From NCBI GenBank assembly GCA_963934295.1, contig CAWVXY010000010.1, forward strand, positions 16,996-80,995: a stretch of DNA of 64,000 nt, read 5' to 3'. Origin of the DNA: Seribacter sp963934295 (lineage in GTDB: Bacteria > Verrucomicrobiota > Verrucomicrobiia > Opitutales > Seribacteraceae). The notes below the pieces were generated by a model. It had not been told where the DNA came from. It made no database searches and was given only the letters and a program-made list of their open reading frames with translations. Positions 18,626-26,397 of the stretch are shown in pieces; positions within the stretch are counted from its first letter, which is position 1; each line of letters begins with the position of its first letter. Position numbers and translations under genes: made by a program.

Positions 18626-20497
18626 ATGAAAATTTTGTCCTCCGCTTTATTGATTATCTTTTTACCCATTGCGACCATTGCCAAGGAACGCCCATCTAAA
18701 CCCAATGTGGTCTTAATCCTTACCGACGACCTGGGTTGGCAGGATGTAAAATGCTATGACATTGATGAGCCCTCCCCCATGGAAACTCCCAATATCGACC
18801 GCCTTGCTGAAAGAGGTGTAAAGTTTTGGCAAGCCTACTCACCAGCTCCCACCTGTGCACCTTCTCGCTGTGCAATCATGAGTGGCAACCATCCAGCCCG
18901 GGCCCAAAAGACCCATGTAGTGGGCGGAGCCCCCCCGACCCCAAATCATAAATTAGCCTGGTCAATGATTGCTCCCTGGTACAGTGGCAGAATGCCCGCA
19001 AATGAAATGACCATTGCACGGGTTTTACGAGAGAATGGATATGTAACCGGGCATTCCGGCAAATGGCATATGGCCATCGACCACAAGGCTTTTCCTCAAC
19101 CTGAAGACCAAGGCTTTGACTGGACAAGAAGCAGCCGGGGGGCCCGTTCCAGCATGAAAAGTAGGGTAAACGGCTTTGCAACAACTCGAGCAAAAGACCT
19201 TTTCCGTCTCGATGAAAATGGCTATCCCTACCATCAAACCAGTGAGGATGCCCTAACCTTCTTGAGGGAGAACCACAACAAACCTTTCTTCCTGTATTAC
19301 GCCACTTGGCTCGTACACACACCCATTCACACTCGCTCTGAAAAGCTCCTTGAAAAGTACTGTAAAAAACTAGGCGTAAAAAGACCTGAGACTCAGGAAG
19401 GCTGGACAATGAAAGGACAGACCAACCCATTTTATTGTGCCATGGTCGAAGAACTTGATTATCACATGGGTAAAGTTTTCGAATATTTAAAAACTACGAA
19501 TGACCCAAGATGGCCAGGGCATAAACTTATAGAGAACACATATATCATATTTACTTCTGACAATGGTGGCATGGAAGGACATCCAGGCGAAATCATAACC
19601 GATAATTATCCTCTTGATAGAGGAAAGATATCAGCCATGGAGGGAGGTATACGCGTACCATTAATTATTACAGGACCTGGAATTCAAAAAGGAGTTGAAT
19701 CCGATGTTATGATTAACGGCTTAGACTTTTATCCCACCCTTCTCACCCTCACGGGAACGCCTCAGCCAAAACAAAAAAATCTGGATGGAAGTGACTTAAG
19801 CGAACTTCTGCTTAGAGACCCAATAAACCCCGACTTAGTAAAGAATAAGGATGGTAGAACAAGGGATACTATGGTGTGGCATTTCCCCCATAGTGTGGCC
19901 CTGGAAAGTACAATAAGAGTCGGTGGATTCAAACTTGTCAGAAACTATAACCATCGCTATGACAAAGACACTACTGAACTCGAGCTTTACCACCTGTATG
20001 AAAAAGTAAAGGATAGACAGGTGAGAGTAGATATTGAAGAGGCAAATAACCTTGCTTCCACAAAGCCTACTCTGACCAAGGAATTAAACAATAAACTTTC
20101 ATCGATTCTACAAGAAATGGATGCGAGTTACCCCTACTATAATCCCCAAGCTAATAAGGTTGGAGCTGACAAGAAAATGGTTCCTAAAGTAAAGTCACAT
20201 AAAAGAGTAAACGGCGAAGTTATCTTCCAATATATTGAAAACGGTGCAAAAGTAATTCGCGGGGACTTGGTTTACACTCTCAATGGAGGCAACCGATATG
20301 AGGAATGGGATCGTCTAAAGGCAGGTAAAAAAAATAACAGAGAGATCAGATTTACTTTACCCTCCGGAACAACCCATTATTTCCTCAACCTGATCGATGA
20401 AAATAACTTTCTTGTCAGCTATCCTACAGCTCCTGATTATTCAGAGCTAAGTAAAACAAAAAAGCAATTTTCCAAATACGGCATAATTAATAAATGA
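18626..20497 (+). CDS. Secreted sulfatase
   Basis: A 623-residue sulfatase with a signal peptide (about 1-19). Active-site elements are canonical: LTDDLGWQD, CAPSR at 77-81 (Cys77 converted to formylglycine), HSGKWHMA and FTSDNGGMEGH. Substrate is unknown; the architecture matches sulfatases of polysaccharide-degrading marine bacteria. It follows the DASS transporter gene by 52 bases on the same strand. From about base 19480 onward the DNA becomes visibly more A/T-rich than the first half of the gene, which could reflect recombination. Confidence 0.92.
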   Translation: MKILSSALLIIFLPIATIAKERPSKPNVVLILTDDLGWQDVKCYDIDEPSPMETPNIDRLAERGVKFWQAYSPAPTCAPSRCAIMSGNHPARAQKTHVVGGAPPTPNHKLAWSMIAPWYSGRMPANEMTIARVLRENGYVTGHSGKWHMAIDHKAFPQPEDQGFDWTRSSRGARSSMKSRVNGFATTRAKDLFRLDENGYPYHQTSEDALTFLRENHNKPFFLYYATWLVHTPIHTRSEKLLEKYCKKLGVKRPETQEGWTMKGQTNPFYCAMVEELDYHMGKVFEYLKTTNDPRWPGHKLIENTYIIFTSDNGGMEGHPGEIITDNYPLDRGKISAMEGGIRVPLIITGPGIQKGVESDVMINGLDFYPTLLTLTGTPQPKQKNLDGSDLSELLLRDPINPDLVKNKDGRTRDTMVWHFPHSVALESTIRVGGFKLVRNYNHRYDKDTTELELYHLYEKVKDRQVRVDIEEANNLASTKPTLTKELNNKLSSILQEMDASYPYYNPQANKVGADKKMVPKVKSHKRVNGEVIFQYIENGAKVIRGDLVYTLNGGNRYEEWDRLKAGKKNNREIRFTLPSGTTHYFLNLIDENNFLVSYPTAPDYSELSKTKKQFSKYGIINK

Positions 20498-20584
20498 TGT
20501 CTTACCAAATACCCCGAAAAGTTTTAATTAAATATTAAATTTTTGAAATTTAGTTTTTTCTAAAAAGAATATAAGCTTACCTAT

Positions 20585-20896
20585 ATGCCTAAAGTTACAT
20601 TTATTTCACAGGACGGAAAAGAAACCATAGTCGAAGATGCGATCGGAAACCTTATGGAAATCGCCCGCGAATACGATGTCGAGGGAATTGAAGGTGCCTG
20701 CAATGGGTGCTGCTCCTGTGCGACCTGTCATATTCGAGTAAAACCGGAATGGTTAGATAAGACTGGACGAGCAACGGAAGCAGAACAGGACCTGATAGAC
20801 TTAGAAGATGGAACCGATGAAAGAAGTAGGCTGAGTTGCCAAGTTGAGATGACTGATGAATTGGACGGATTGGTAGTAGATGTTGCTCCTTTCTAG
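20585..20896 (+). CDS. [2Fe-2S] ferredoxin, adrenodoxin/class VI type
   Basis: A 103-residue cytoplasmic ferredoxin. Cluster ligands follow the plant/adrenodoxin spacing: Cys39, Cys45, Cys48 and Cys85, with two extra cysteines at 42 and 43. The surrounding GACNGCCSCATCHIRV and CQVEM blocks are typical of class VI/adrenodoxin-like ferredoxins that feed electrons to oxygenases or iron-sulfur assembly. No partner reductase or oxygenase is encoded nearby. The 87-base region upstream is AT-rich and could carry its own promoter. Confidence 0.92.
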   Translation: MPKVTFISQDGKETIVEDAIGNLMEIAREYDVEGIEGACNGCCSCATCHIRVKPEWLDKTGRATEAEQDLIDLEDGTDERSRLSCQVEMTDELDGLVVDVAPF

Positions 20897-20927
20897 TCAG
20901 CCAATAACCACCTTTTAAATGCTTTTT

Positions 20928-21764
20928 TTAAAGAGAAAGTAATTGGTTCATCAGTCGAGCGGTATTTTCAACTCCTCCATCATTACCCTCTCGGGTTGCC
21001 CAGCCTCTAAATTCTATTTGCTCCAGTTCGTGGCGGACTTTTTTCCAATCCACATCTCCCTGCCCGAGTGGACAAAATCCATTCTTGGACCCCCAATCTT
21101 TTACATCCAATTTAAGGGTTCTTTTACCTAATATCCGGATCCATTTGTGACTGGGTCCATATTTCTGCATATTTCCAATGTCATAATATGCCTGAACCCA
21201 AGGACTATTAATGGCATCGATATAATCACGAAACTGCTCTGGTTTGTAACAAAATCCGTTCCAAACGGTTTCAATCAGAATATGTATCTTTAGCTCGCTT
21301 GCCAAAGGAATCAATTTACGAATTTGTTCAATGGACCGGTCCCAGACATGTTGATGAGTTTCTTGATCGCCCTTAACTCGACCAGGTACCAAAAGTACGG
21401 ATGTACCACCGGCTCCCCTTGCCTCTCGCATGGCCTGTGCTAGGCCGATTCTGCTTTTTTCGCGAACCTCCGGATTTGGATCGGACAACCTAACCTTCCA
21501 ATGTTTGTTGTAAACCACTCCATGCATAGGCAAATCGTGCTTTGCACATGCTTTCTTCATCAGTTCAATCTGCAAACCAGGGCCAGAACCCTCAATTCCA
21601 TCAAAGCCCAAATCCTTCAACTTTTGCATTTTTTGGTCATTGGGTTTGGAGCCAAATTTAACTGCCTTCTTAATTTTCCCTTTAAAGGAATATTCTTTAG
21701 CCTTTACCAGATTAGTGGAACATAAAGCTCCTGAACTTGTGGTCAAAAATTCTCTTCTTTTCAT
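20928..21764 (-). CDS. Tat-exported sugar isomerase/epimerase-like TIM barrel
   Basis: The 278-residue protein starts with a Tat-type leader (MKRREFLTTSSGAL) and continues as an AP-endonuclease-2/xylose-isomerase-like TIM barrel (PF01261). Family metal-binding stretches are visible: ILIETVWN, QAYYDIGNMQKYG, LKLDVKDWG and GQGDVDWKK. Related exported proteins in PVC bacteria are annotated as sugar phosphate isomerases or as 3-keto-glycoside-processing enzymes; phosphate sugars are unlikely outside the cytoplasm. A strong Shine-Dalgarno-like GGAGGG precedes the start. It is divergent from the cytochrome/PA14 gene at 21952. Confidence 0.87.
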   Translation of the reverse strand: MKRREFLTTSSGALCSTNLVKAKEYSFKGKIKKAVKFGSKPNDQKMQKLKDLGFDGIEGSGPGLQIELMKKACAKHDLPMHGVVYNKHWKVRLSDPNPEVREKSRIGLAQAMREARGAGGTSVLLVPGRVKGDQETHQHVWDRSIEQIRKLIPLASELKIHILIETVWNGFCYKPEQFRDYIDAINSPWVQAYYDIGNMQKYGPSHKWIRILGKRTLKLDVKDWGSKNGFCPLGQGDVDWKKVRHELEQIEFRGWATREGNDGGVENTARLMNQLLSL

Positions 21765-21829
21765 AAATAACCCTCCGTTTTTAAATGGGTTGTGTCGAAT
21801 TTTTTTTATGTTTTTAAATAACTTTAATT

Positions 21830-21854
21830 GGCAAGCCTTTGAAATTTTGGAGTG
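21830..21854 (+). promoter_or_regulatory. Candidate ECF-sigma promoter, GGCAA-N13-TGGAGTG, copy 1
   Basis: GGCAA at 21830-21834 and TGGAGTG at 21848-21854, separated by exactly 13 bases and followed by TAATATA. The same 12 bases with the same spacing recur at 29108 and 35065. Read as ECF-type, GGCAA is the -35 element and GTG with following T/A bases the -10, with N17 between. It lies 98 bases before the cytochrome c/PA14 start (21952), in the correct orientation for that gene and not for the divergent gene at 21764. Confidence 0.65.
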
Positions 21855-21951
21855 TAATATAGATTGCTCATCATTATAACCTTCTCCACTCTCGATTATT
21901 TGGGATCACATTCACAAGAACTCCCAATAAATAAAATTCTTTTTTAGCTTA

Positions 21952-23076
21952 ATGAAATTTTATCTTTTCAAGTACCTAATCATTTTCAATTTTGGACTTT
22001 ATATTGGCTTTGCCGATATGAAACGCGGACAGGAAGTCTACAATCAAATTTGCTTTAATTGCCATGGTCCGAAACTGGATGGCGGAATTGGTCCGAGCTT
22101 GGTGGATTCATACTGGAAAAATGGGGATTCCTACGATGCTGTATACCGAAGCATAGCCAAGGGAGTAACCGGAACCGAAATGATCGCTTATGAATTAGTC
22201 TATCCTGAAAAGGATCTCCATTCGCTCACCGAATTTATTATTGATAAACAGGAAGGAAACCGACAGACCCTACGCTCTACTTATGCTCGGGACTATTTTG
22301 TAGGAAAAAGATTACACCCCGACCTTTTTGATTCGATTGAATCAACTTCCCAAACCCGATTGCCGGAAAACTTCTATTATGTGGGAAGAATGTTTGACGG
22401 GGTTCTACGTGGTCAGTCTAAACTGTTCATAAAGACTCCCGGGAAGTATCGTTTTAATATTAATGGCAAAGGCCGAACATCGATTTGGGTGAACGGGAAA
22501 GAAGTTCACTACAGCAATGATAAAAAAAAGAGAGATACCTACTTTAATAATGAATTTGAATTATCGGCAGGCATCCACGACCTGGAAATCCTTCATGAAG
22601 AACCCACTTCCCATTCCATGAGGTTCGGAGTCAGGTTGCAAAAATTGAACGGCAAACATTGGATGCTGACGGGGAAAAGCTTAGAGGGAAGCGTTCCCAA
22701 AGTTGTTCGTTCAGACCAAAAAGCAAAAGTCATTCGAAAATGGATTGATGGCTTACCCCCAAGAACATTGCTTCTACTTTTGCCCAATCAAGTCTTATTG
22801 GCCTATGACTCCGCAAGCGGTAAAATTATTAAAGGTTGGGAATCGGCATTTATTAATCAAACCCCCTCTCTGGACAGTCGAAGTCAAAAAAAATCTGAAG
22901 TTAAAGGAATAGAATTAACCGGTATCGCAAAGACGGTACTGGAAGGTGATCGTTTTAATCTTTTACATTATGAAACCTCTGGAGACTCGGTAACAATCGC
23001 CACCCTTGTGGACGGGCAACAGAAGAAATTCAGCATTAGCCCGGATGGAAAAAATTCCTACAAACTTTCTTTCTAA
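21952..23076 (+). CDS. Secreted cytochrome c with PA14-like domain
   Basis: The 374-residue protein has a signal peptide (about 1-20), then a single-heme cytochrome c with CFNCH at 34-38 and a short class I-like fold to about residue 100. Residues about 120-230 form a PA14-like beta-barrel (GQSKLFIKTPGKYRFNING and FELSAGIHDLEILHEE), a domain that often binds carbohydrate. Its C-terminal part is unassigned. It is the first gene after a candidate ECF promoter and is followed 15 bases later by the propeller-DUF1080 gene. It could take electrons from a sugar dehydrogenase in the periplasm. Confidence 0.85.
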   Translation: MKFYLFKYLIIFNFGLYIGFADMKRGQEVYNQICFNCHGPKLDGGIGPSLVDSYWKNGDSYDAVYRSIAKGVTGTEMIAYELVYPEKDLHSLTEFIIDKQEGNRQTLRSTYARDYFVGKRLHPDLFDSIESTSQTRLPENFYYVGRMFDGVLRGQSKLFIKTPGKYRFNINGKGRTSIWVNGKEVHYSNDKKKRDTYFNNEFELSAGIHDLEILHEEPTSHSMRFGVRLQKLNGKHWMLTGKSLEGSVPKVVRSDQKAKVIRKWIDGLPPRTLLLLLPNQVLLAYDSASGKIIKGWESAFINQTPSLDSRSQKKSEVKGIELTGIAKTVLEGDRFNLLHYETSGDSVTIATLVDGQQKKFSISPDGKNSYKLSF

Positions 23077-23091
23077 TTTATTTTTAAATCG

Positions 23092-25281
23092 ATGAACATA
23101 CTTTCTGCACTCCTTCTTTTATTCAGTTTCTCCATTTTATCTGCACAGATACCTGATGGATATAAAATCCAATCTATTTCCCTACCCCGTGGTTCAGTTT
23201 CGGTTCTTGGATTATGTCACAAACCTGATGGTACACTTGCGATTTGCACATGGGAAGGTGAAGTGTGGGAACGGAAAGGAGATGTGTGGACAAAGTTTGC
23301 CGAAAACTTGATGGAACCAAATGGAATCTATTTCGACGAAAAAGAAGATGCTTACTATGTCGGACAAAAACCTGAGTTAACCAGACTGATTGATCTCGAT
23401 AAAGACGGGGTTTGCGATCGTTACGAGTGTATAACCGATGCATTTGGCATATCCGGAGAATACCATGAATATCATTTCGGCCCTGTTGTTGATTCATTAG
23501 GCAGAAAATATGCATCGCTTAATCTGGCGGCCCGAGGCGAGTTTACTGTACCGGATGGCAAACCATTTGGGAAAGGTGGAGGGAATATGTCCTACAACGC
23601 ACCCTGGCGAGGCTGGGTTTACCGCTCCGACCGCAAAGGCCATTTCCAACCTCTTGCCAGTGGTTTTCGCTCGCCATGTGGAATCGGAATGAGTCCTGAG
23701 GATGAACTCTTCATTACCGACAATCAAGGTGACTGGGTTGCAGATTGTGCCCTCTATCATGTACGGGAAGGTAATTTTTATGGTCACCCTGCATCCCTGC
23801 CAGCTCGTCCGGATTTCACCAAAGAAAAAGTCCTATCCATGAACGCTGAGGATTTTGAGAAGATTCGTACGTCTCCTGCAGTTTGGTTAGTACGCGAGGA
23901 AATTGCCAATTCTCCCGGCAGTCCAATCTGGGATACTACGAATGGTAAATTTGGACCCTTCAAGGGACAAATGTTTATAGGTGACCAAAGGCAATCCAAT
24001 TATTTTCGAAGCGGTGTTGAGAAAATTAACGGAGAATACCAAGGCTGGTGCATTGATTTTTTGCGTGGCTTAGAAAGTGGTCCAGTCAAAATGTCCTTCG
24101 ATTCACAAGGTCGTCTTTGGTCTGCCCAAGTGGGCAGAGGCTGGTTTAGTAAGGGAGGTAAGCGTACCGCAATTCAATATGTTGAGTGGGACAAGAAAAC
24201 CACACCTTTTGCAATTCATTCAGCAAGCCTCACTAAGACTGGATTTTCTGTTCGGTTCACCGAAAGGATTGGTAAGAAAATGACCCCAAAAGTTTCCAGT
24301 TGGGGATATCATTACTATAGTACCTATGGGTCTCCCCCAGTTGACCAGCAGGTGTTAAAAGTGAGTAATTATCAACTTTCTAAAGACCGTAAAACGGTCA
24401 CATTTGATATCCCTTTAAGCGAAAAGAAAATCTACGCCATTACTTTTAACGAGCAAAGAAACACAGAAGCCGAAATGCTGGATTTTGATACCATCTACTA
24501 CACGCTCAACCAAACTCGTCCTGTTCGTGAACCCCGACCAGGAAGAAATGTTGGATGGTCCCTTGCTGGTTCCAGTTGGAATCGAAATGATAAAAACCGT
24601 CCACTCCCCCCTGTGGTTGCTCCGCTATCTGCTGATAAATGTGCTATACCCGCACCCAAAGAAGCTACCCAATTGGACTCCACTCAATGGACAAACTCGA
24701 ACTGGGTATTAGATAAAAATGGGGTTATGCCCAGAGGAAAAGGGAACAATTCAACAGTAAAGGCTTACGGAGATGCACGAATCCATTTGGAATTTCGGTT
24801 TGATCAATCGGATAACCCAGACTGGAAAGGACAGCTTTATGGAAATTCGGGAATCTTTCTCATGTCAGGCTATGAAATGCAGGTGGTCAACAGCTTTCAA
24901 AATCCAACCTTTGCAGACGGAACATGCGGTTCCATTTATGGCCAGCACCCTCCCCGCGTAAACTCTTCCCGTAAGCCTGGAGAGTGGCAATCCTATGATA
25001 TTCTTATGCAAGCTCCCGTTTTTTCAGAAAAGGGAGATGTGAAGCAACCGCTCCGTGTCACCGCATTTCATAATGGAATTTTAATCCATAATGACACATG
25101 GGTGTATGGAGAAGTTGGAGGTCCCTACAAGAAACATGGTAAAAGACCTCTTATGATACAGGATCATAAGGGAACCGGCGTATCATTTCGCAATCTTTGG
25201 ATTATCGAAGATTTCCCCTACGATCTAAACTTGCCCGCTTTTCGGAATACCTTTCCAAGGTCCTCGGCTTCTTCCATCTAA
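23092..25281 (+). CDS. Secreted propeller protein fused to DUF1080 domain
   Basis: 729 residues with a signal peptide (about 1-18). The N-terminal two thirds resemble the PVC-type dehydrogenase/glucose-sorbosone propeller (LMEPNGIYFDEKEDAYYVG, DLDKDGVCDR, GFRSPCGIGMSPEDELFITDNQGDW), but no CxxCH heme site is present. From about residue 540 a DUF1080 domain (PF06439, 3-keto-disaccharide hydrolase family) follows, with NSGIFLMSGYEMQVVNS and FRNLWIIE. Fusion of both parts suggests oxidation and hydrolysis of a sugar in one protein, but substrate is unknown. It is probably cotranscribed with the cytochrome gene upstream, and a terminator-like hairpin follows the stop. Confidence 0.82.
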   Translation: MNILSALLLLFSFSILSAQIPDGYKIQSISLPRGSVSVLGLCHKPDGTLAICTWEGEVWERKGDVWTKFAENLMEPNGIYFDEKEDAYYVGQKPELTRLIDLDKDGVCDRYECITDAFGISGEYHEYHFGPVVDSLGRKYASLNLAARGEFTVPDGKPFGKGGGNMSYNAPWRGWVYRSDRKGHFQPLASGFRSPCGIGMSPEDELFITDNQGDWVADCALYHVREGNFYGHPASLPARPDFTKEKVLSMNAEDFEKIRTSPAVWLVREEIANSPGSPIWDTTNGKFGPFKGQMFIGDQRQSNYFRSGVEKINGEYQGWCIDFLRGLESGPVKMSFDSQGRLWSAQVGRGWFSKGGKRTAIQYVEWDKKTTPFAIHSASLTKTGFSVRFTERIGKKMTPKVSSWGYHYYSTYGSPPVDQQVLKVSNYQLSKDRKTVTFDIPLSEKKIYAITFNEQRNTEAEMLDFDTIYYTLNQTRPVREPRPGRNVGWSLAGSSWNRNDKNRPLPPVVAPLSADKCAIPAPKEATQLDSTQWTNSNWVLDKNGVMPRGKGNNSTVKAYGDARIHLEFRFDQSDNPDWKGQLYGNSGIFLMSGYEMQVVNSFQNPTFADGTCGSIYGQHPPRVNSSRKPGEWQSYDILMQAPVFSEKGDVKQPLRVTAFHNGILIHNDTWVYGEVGGPYKKHGKRPLMIQDHKGTGVSFRNLWIIEDFPYDLNLPAFRNTFPRSSASSI

Positions 25282-25302
25282 GGAAGCCTAAACGCTTCCT
25301 TT
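25281..25302 (+). terminator. Terminator-like hairpin after propeller-DUF1080 gene
   Basis: AGGAAGC-CTAAAC-GCTTCCT forms a 7-bp stem with a 6-base loop directly after the stop codon, followed by only two more T residues. The stem is good but the T-run is short, so it may attenuate rather than fully stop transcription into the ThuA gene. Confidence 0.5.
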
Positions 25303-25340
25303 GGATTGCCATCTATGGGTAATATTGTAGAGGTATTTGT

Positions 25341-26378
25341 ATGAATTCTCCCATTGGTGCCCTCTCCTTTATTACCAAATTTTCAAGTTCTCTTGTCTTG
25401 ATAGTGCTATGTTGCAACATACCCACACAAGCCAAGGATCATCCTCAAAAGGATACAAAAAATATTCTCTTTATAGCCGGTGATACCAAACACCGTCATG
25501 GATTTCATGAATACAAAGCGGGTTCCATTTTACTTGCTGACGCACTTAATAAAAGTGGCCTTCCTGTTCAGACTAAAGTCCACTGGTACGGATGGCCGGA
25601 AGATGAAACTATCTTTAATGATGTCGATGCGTGCATTATCTATGCAGACGGTGGAGGAGAGCTTGGCGAAAAGTATGCATTCTTAGACAGGAAAGTAAAA
25701 GCCAGTATGGGGATTATGTTTATGCACTATGGTGTTCATCCGACCAAAGAAGTGGCAGAAAAATATTATCATAAATGGATTGGGGGCTATTATGACGACG
25801 CCTTCTCGGTTAATCCATCCTGGGTTGCTGATATTCAAACCAAAGAAGGACACCCAGTGAGTCGAGGAGTAAAAGAGTTAACCGCATACGATGAATTTTA
25901 CTGGAATTTAAATTTTCCTGACCCCGAAAAATGTAAGCACTGCTATCCCCTTGCCACTGCAGTCCCGACTGAAAAAAATATGATTCGTTATGGAAGTTCT
26001 AAGTTTTGGAACAAACAGGCAGAAGAAAAGCTGGGTACTCCCCAAGCATTACTCTGGTGTTCAGATCCTGAAAAAGGAGCAAGAGGAGCCGGATTCGTTG
26101 GTGGGCATTATCATCGAAACTGGGCACTCGATAACTATCGGAAACTCATTCTTAATACCATTGCCTGGGTTGCCCGTATGGATGTGCCACAAGGTGGAGT
26201 TCCCTCACAAAAAGTTACCAAGGACATGCTCAATCAAAATTTAAACCGTCCAGACTTTCCGGAGGAAATTGAATTGCCCACTCCCGATTTGTTAACGCAG
26301 GAACCAGGTAAAAAACCGATTCTTGGACCGGATGGAAGAATGCCCCCACGGGCTCCCAAAAAACCTAAGAAAAAATAA
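25341..26378 (+). CDS. Secreted ThuA-domain protein
   Basis: The 345-residue protein has a signal peptide (about 1-31) and a ThuA-like domain (PF06283; glutamine-amidotransferase-like fold). Blocks include FIAGDTKHRHGFHEY, ACIIYADGGGE, GIMFMHYGVHP, YDEFYWNLNF and GFVGGHYHRNW. In Agrobacterium, ThuA acts with ThuB in use of 3-keto-disaccharides; secreted homologues abound in PVC bacteria. The C-terminal 60 residues are Pro/Lys-rich. The next gene starts 19 bases after the stop and encodes a heme dehydrogenase, the same pairing as at 55211-58816. Confidence 0.88.
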   Translation: MNSPIGALSFITKFSSSLVLIVLCCNIPTQAKDHPQKDTKNILFIAGDTKHRHGFHEYKAGSILLADALNKSGLPVQTKVHWYGWPEDETIFNDVDACIIYADGGGELGEKYAFLDRKVKASMGIMFMHYGVHPTKEVAEKYYHKWIGGYYDDAFSVNPSWVADIQTKEGHPVSRGVKELTAYDEFYWNLNFPDPEKCKHCYPLATAVPTEKNMIRYGSSKFWNKQAEEKLGTPQALLWCSDPEKGARGAGFVGGHYHRNWALDNYRKLILNTIAWVARMDVPQGGVPSQKVTKDMLNQNLNRPDFPEEIELPTPDLLTQEPGKKPILGPDGRMPPRAPKKPKKK

Positions 26379-26397
26379 CTCCCTGCTCCACTTCCGA

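Noticed and set aside
21830..21854. Promoter copy 1 as control site of the divergent TIM-barrel gene
   Set aside because: The element is asymmetric and the other two copies both face the downstream plus-strand gene, so orientation supports the cytochrome gene only.
26323..26397. Longer N terminus of the heme dehydrogenase, overlapping the ThuA gene
   Set aside because: The upstream 25 residues are the ThuA gene's Lys/Pro-coding tail in another frame; a clean signal peptide starts at 26398.
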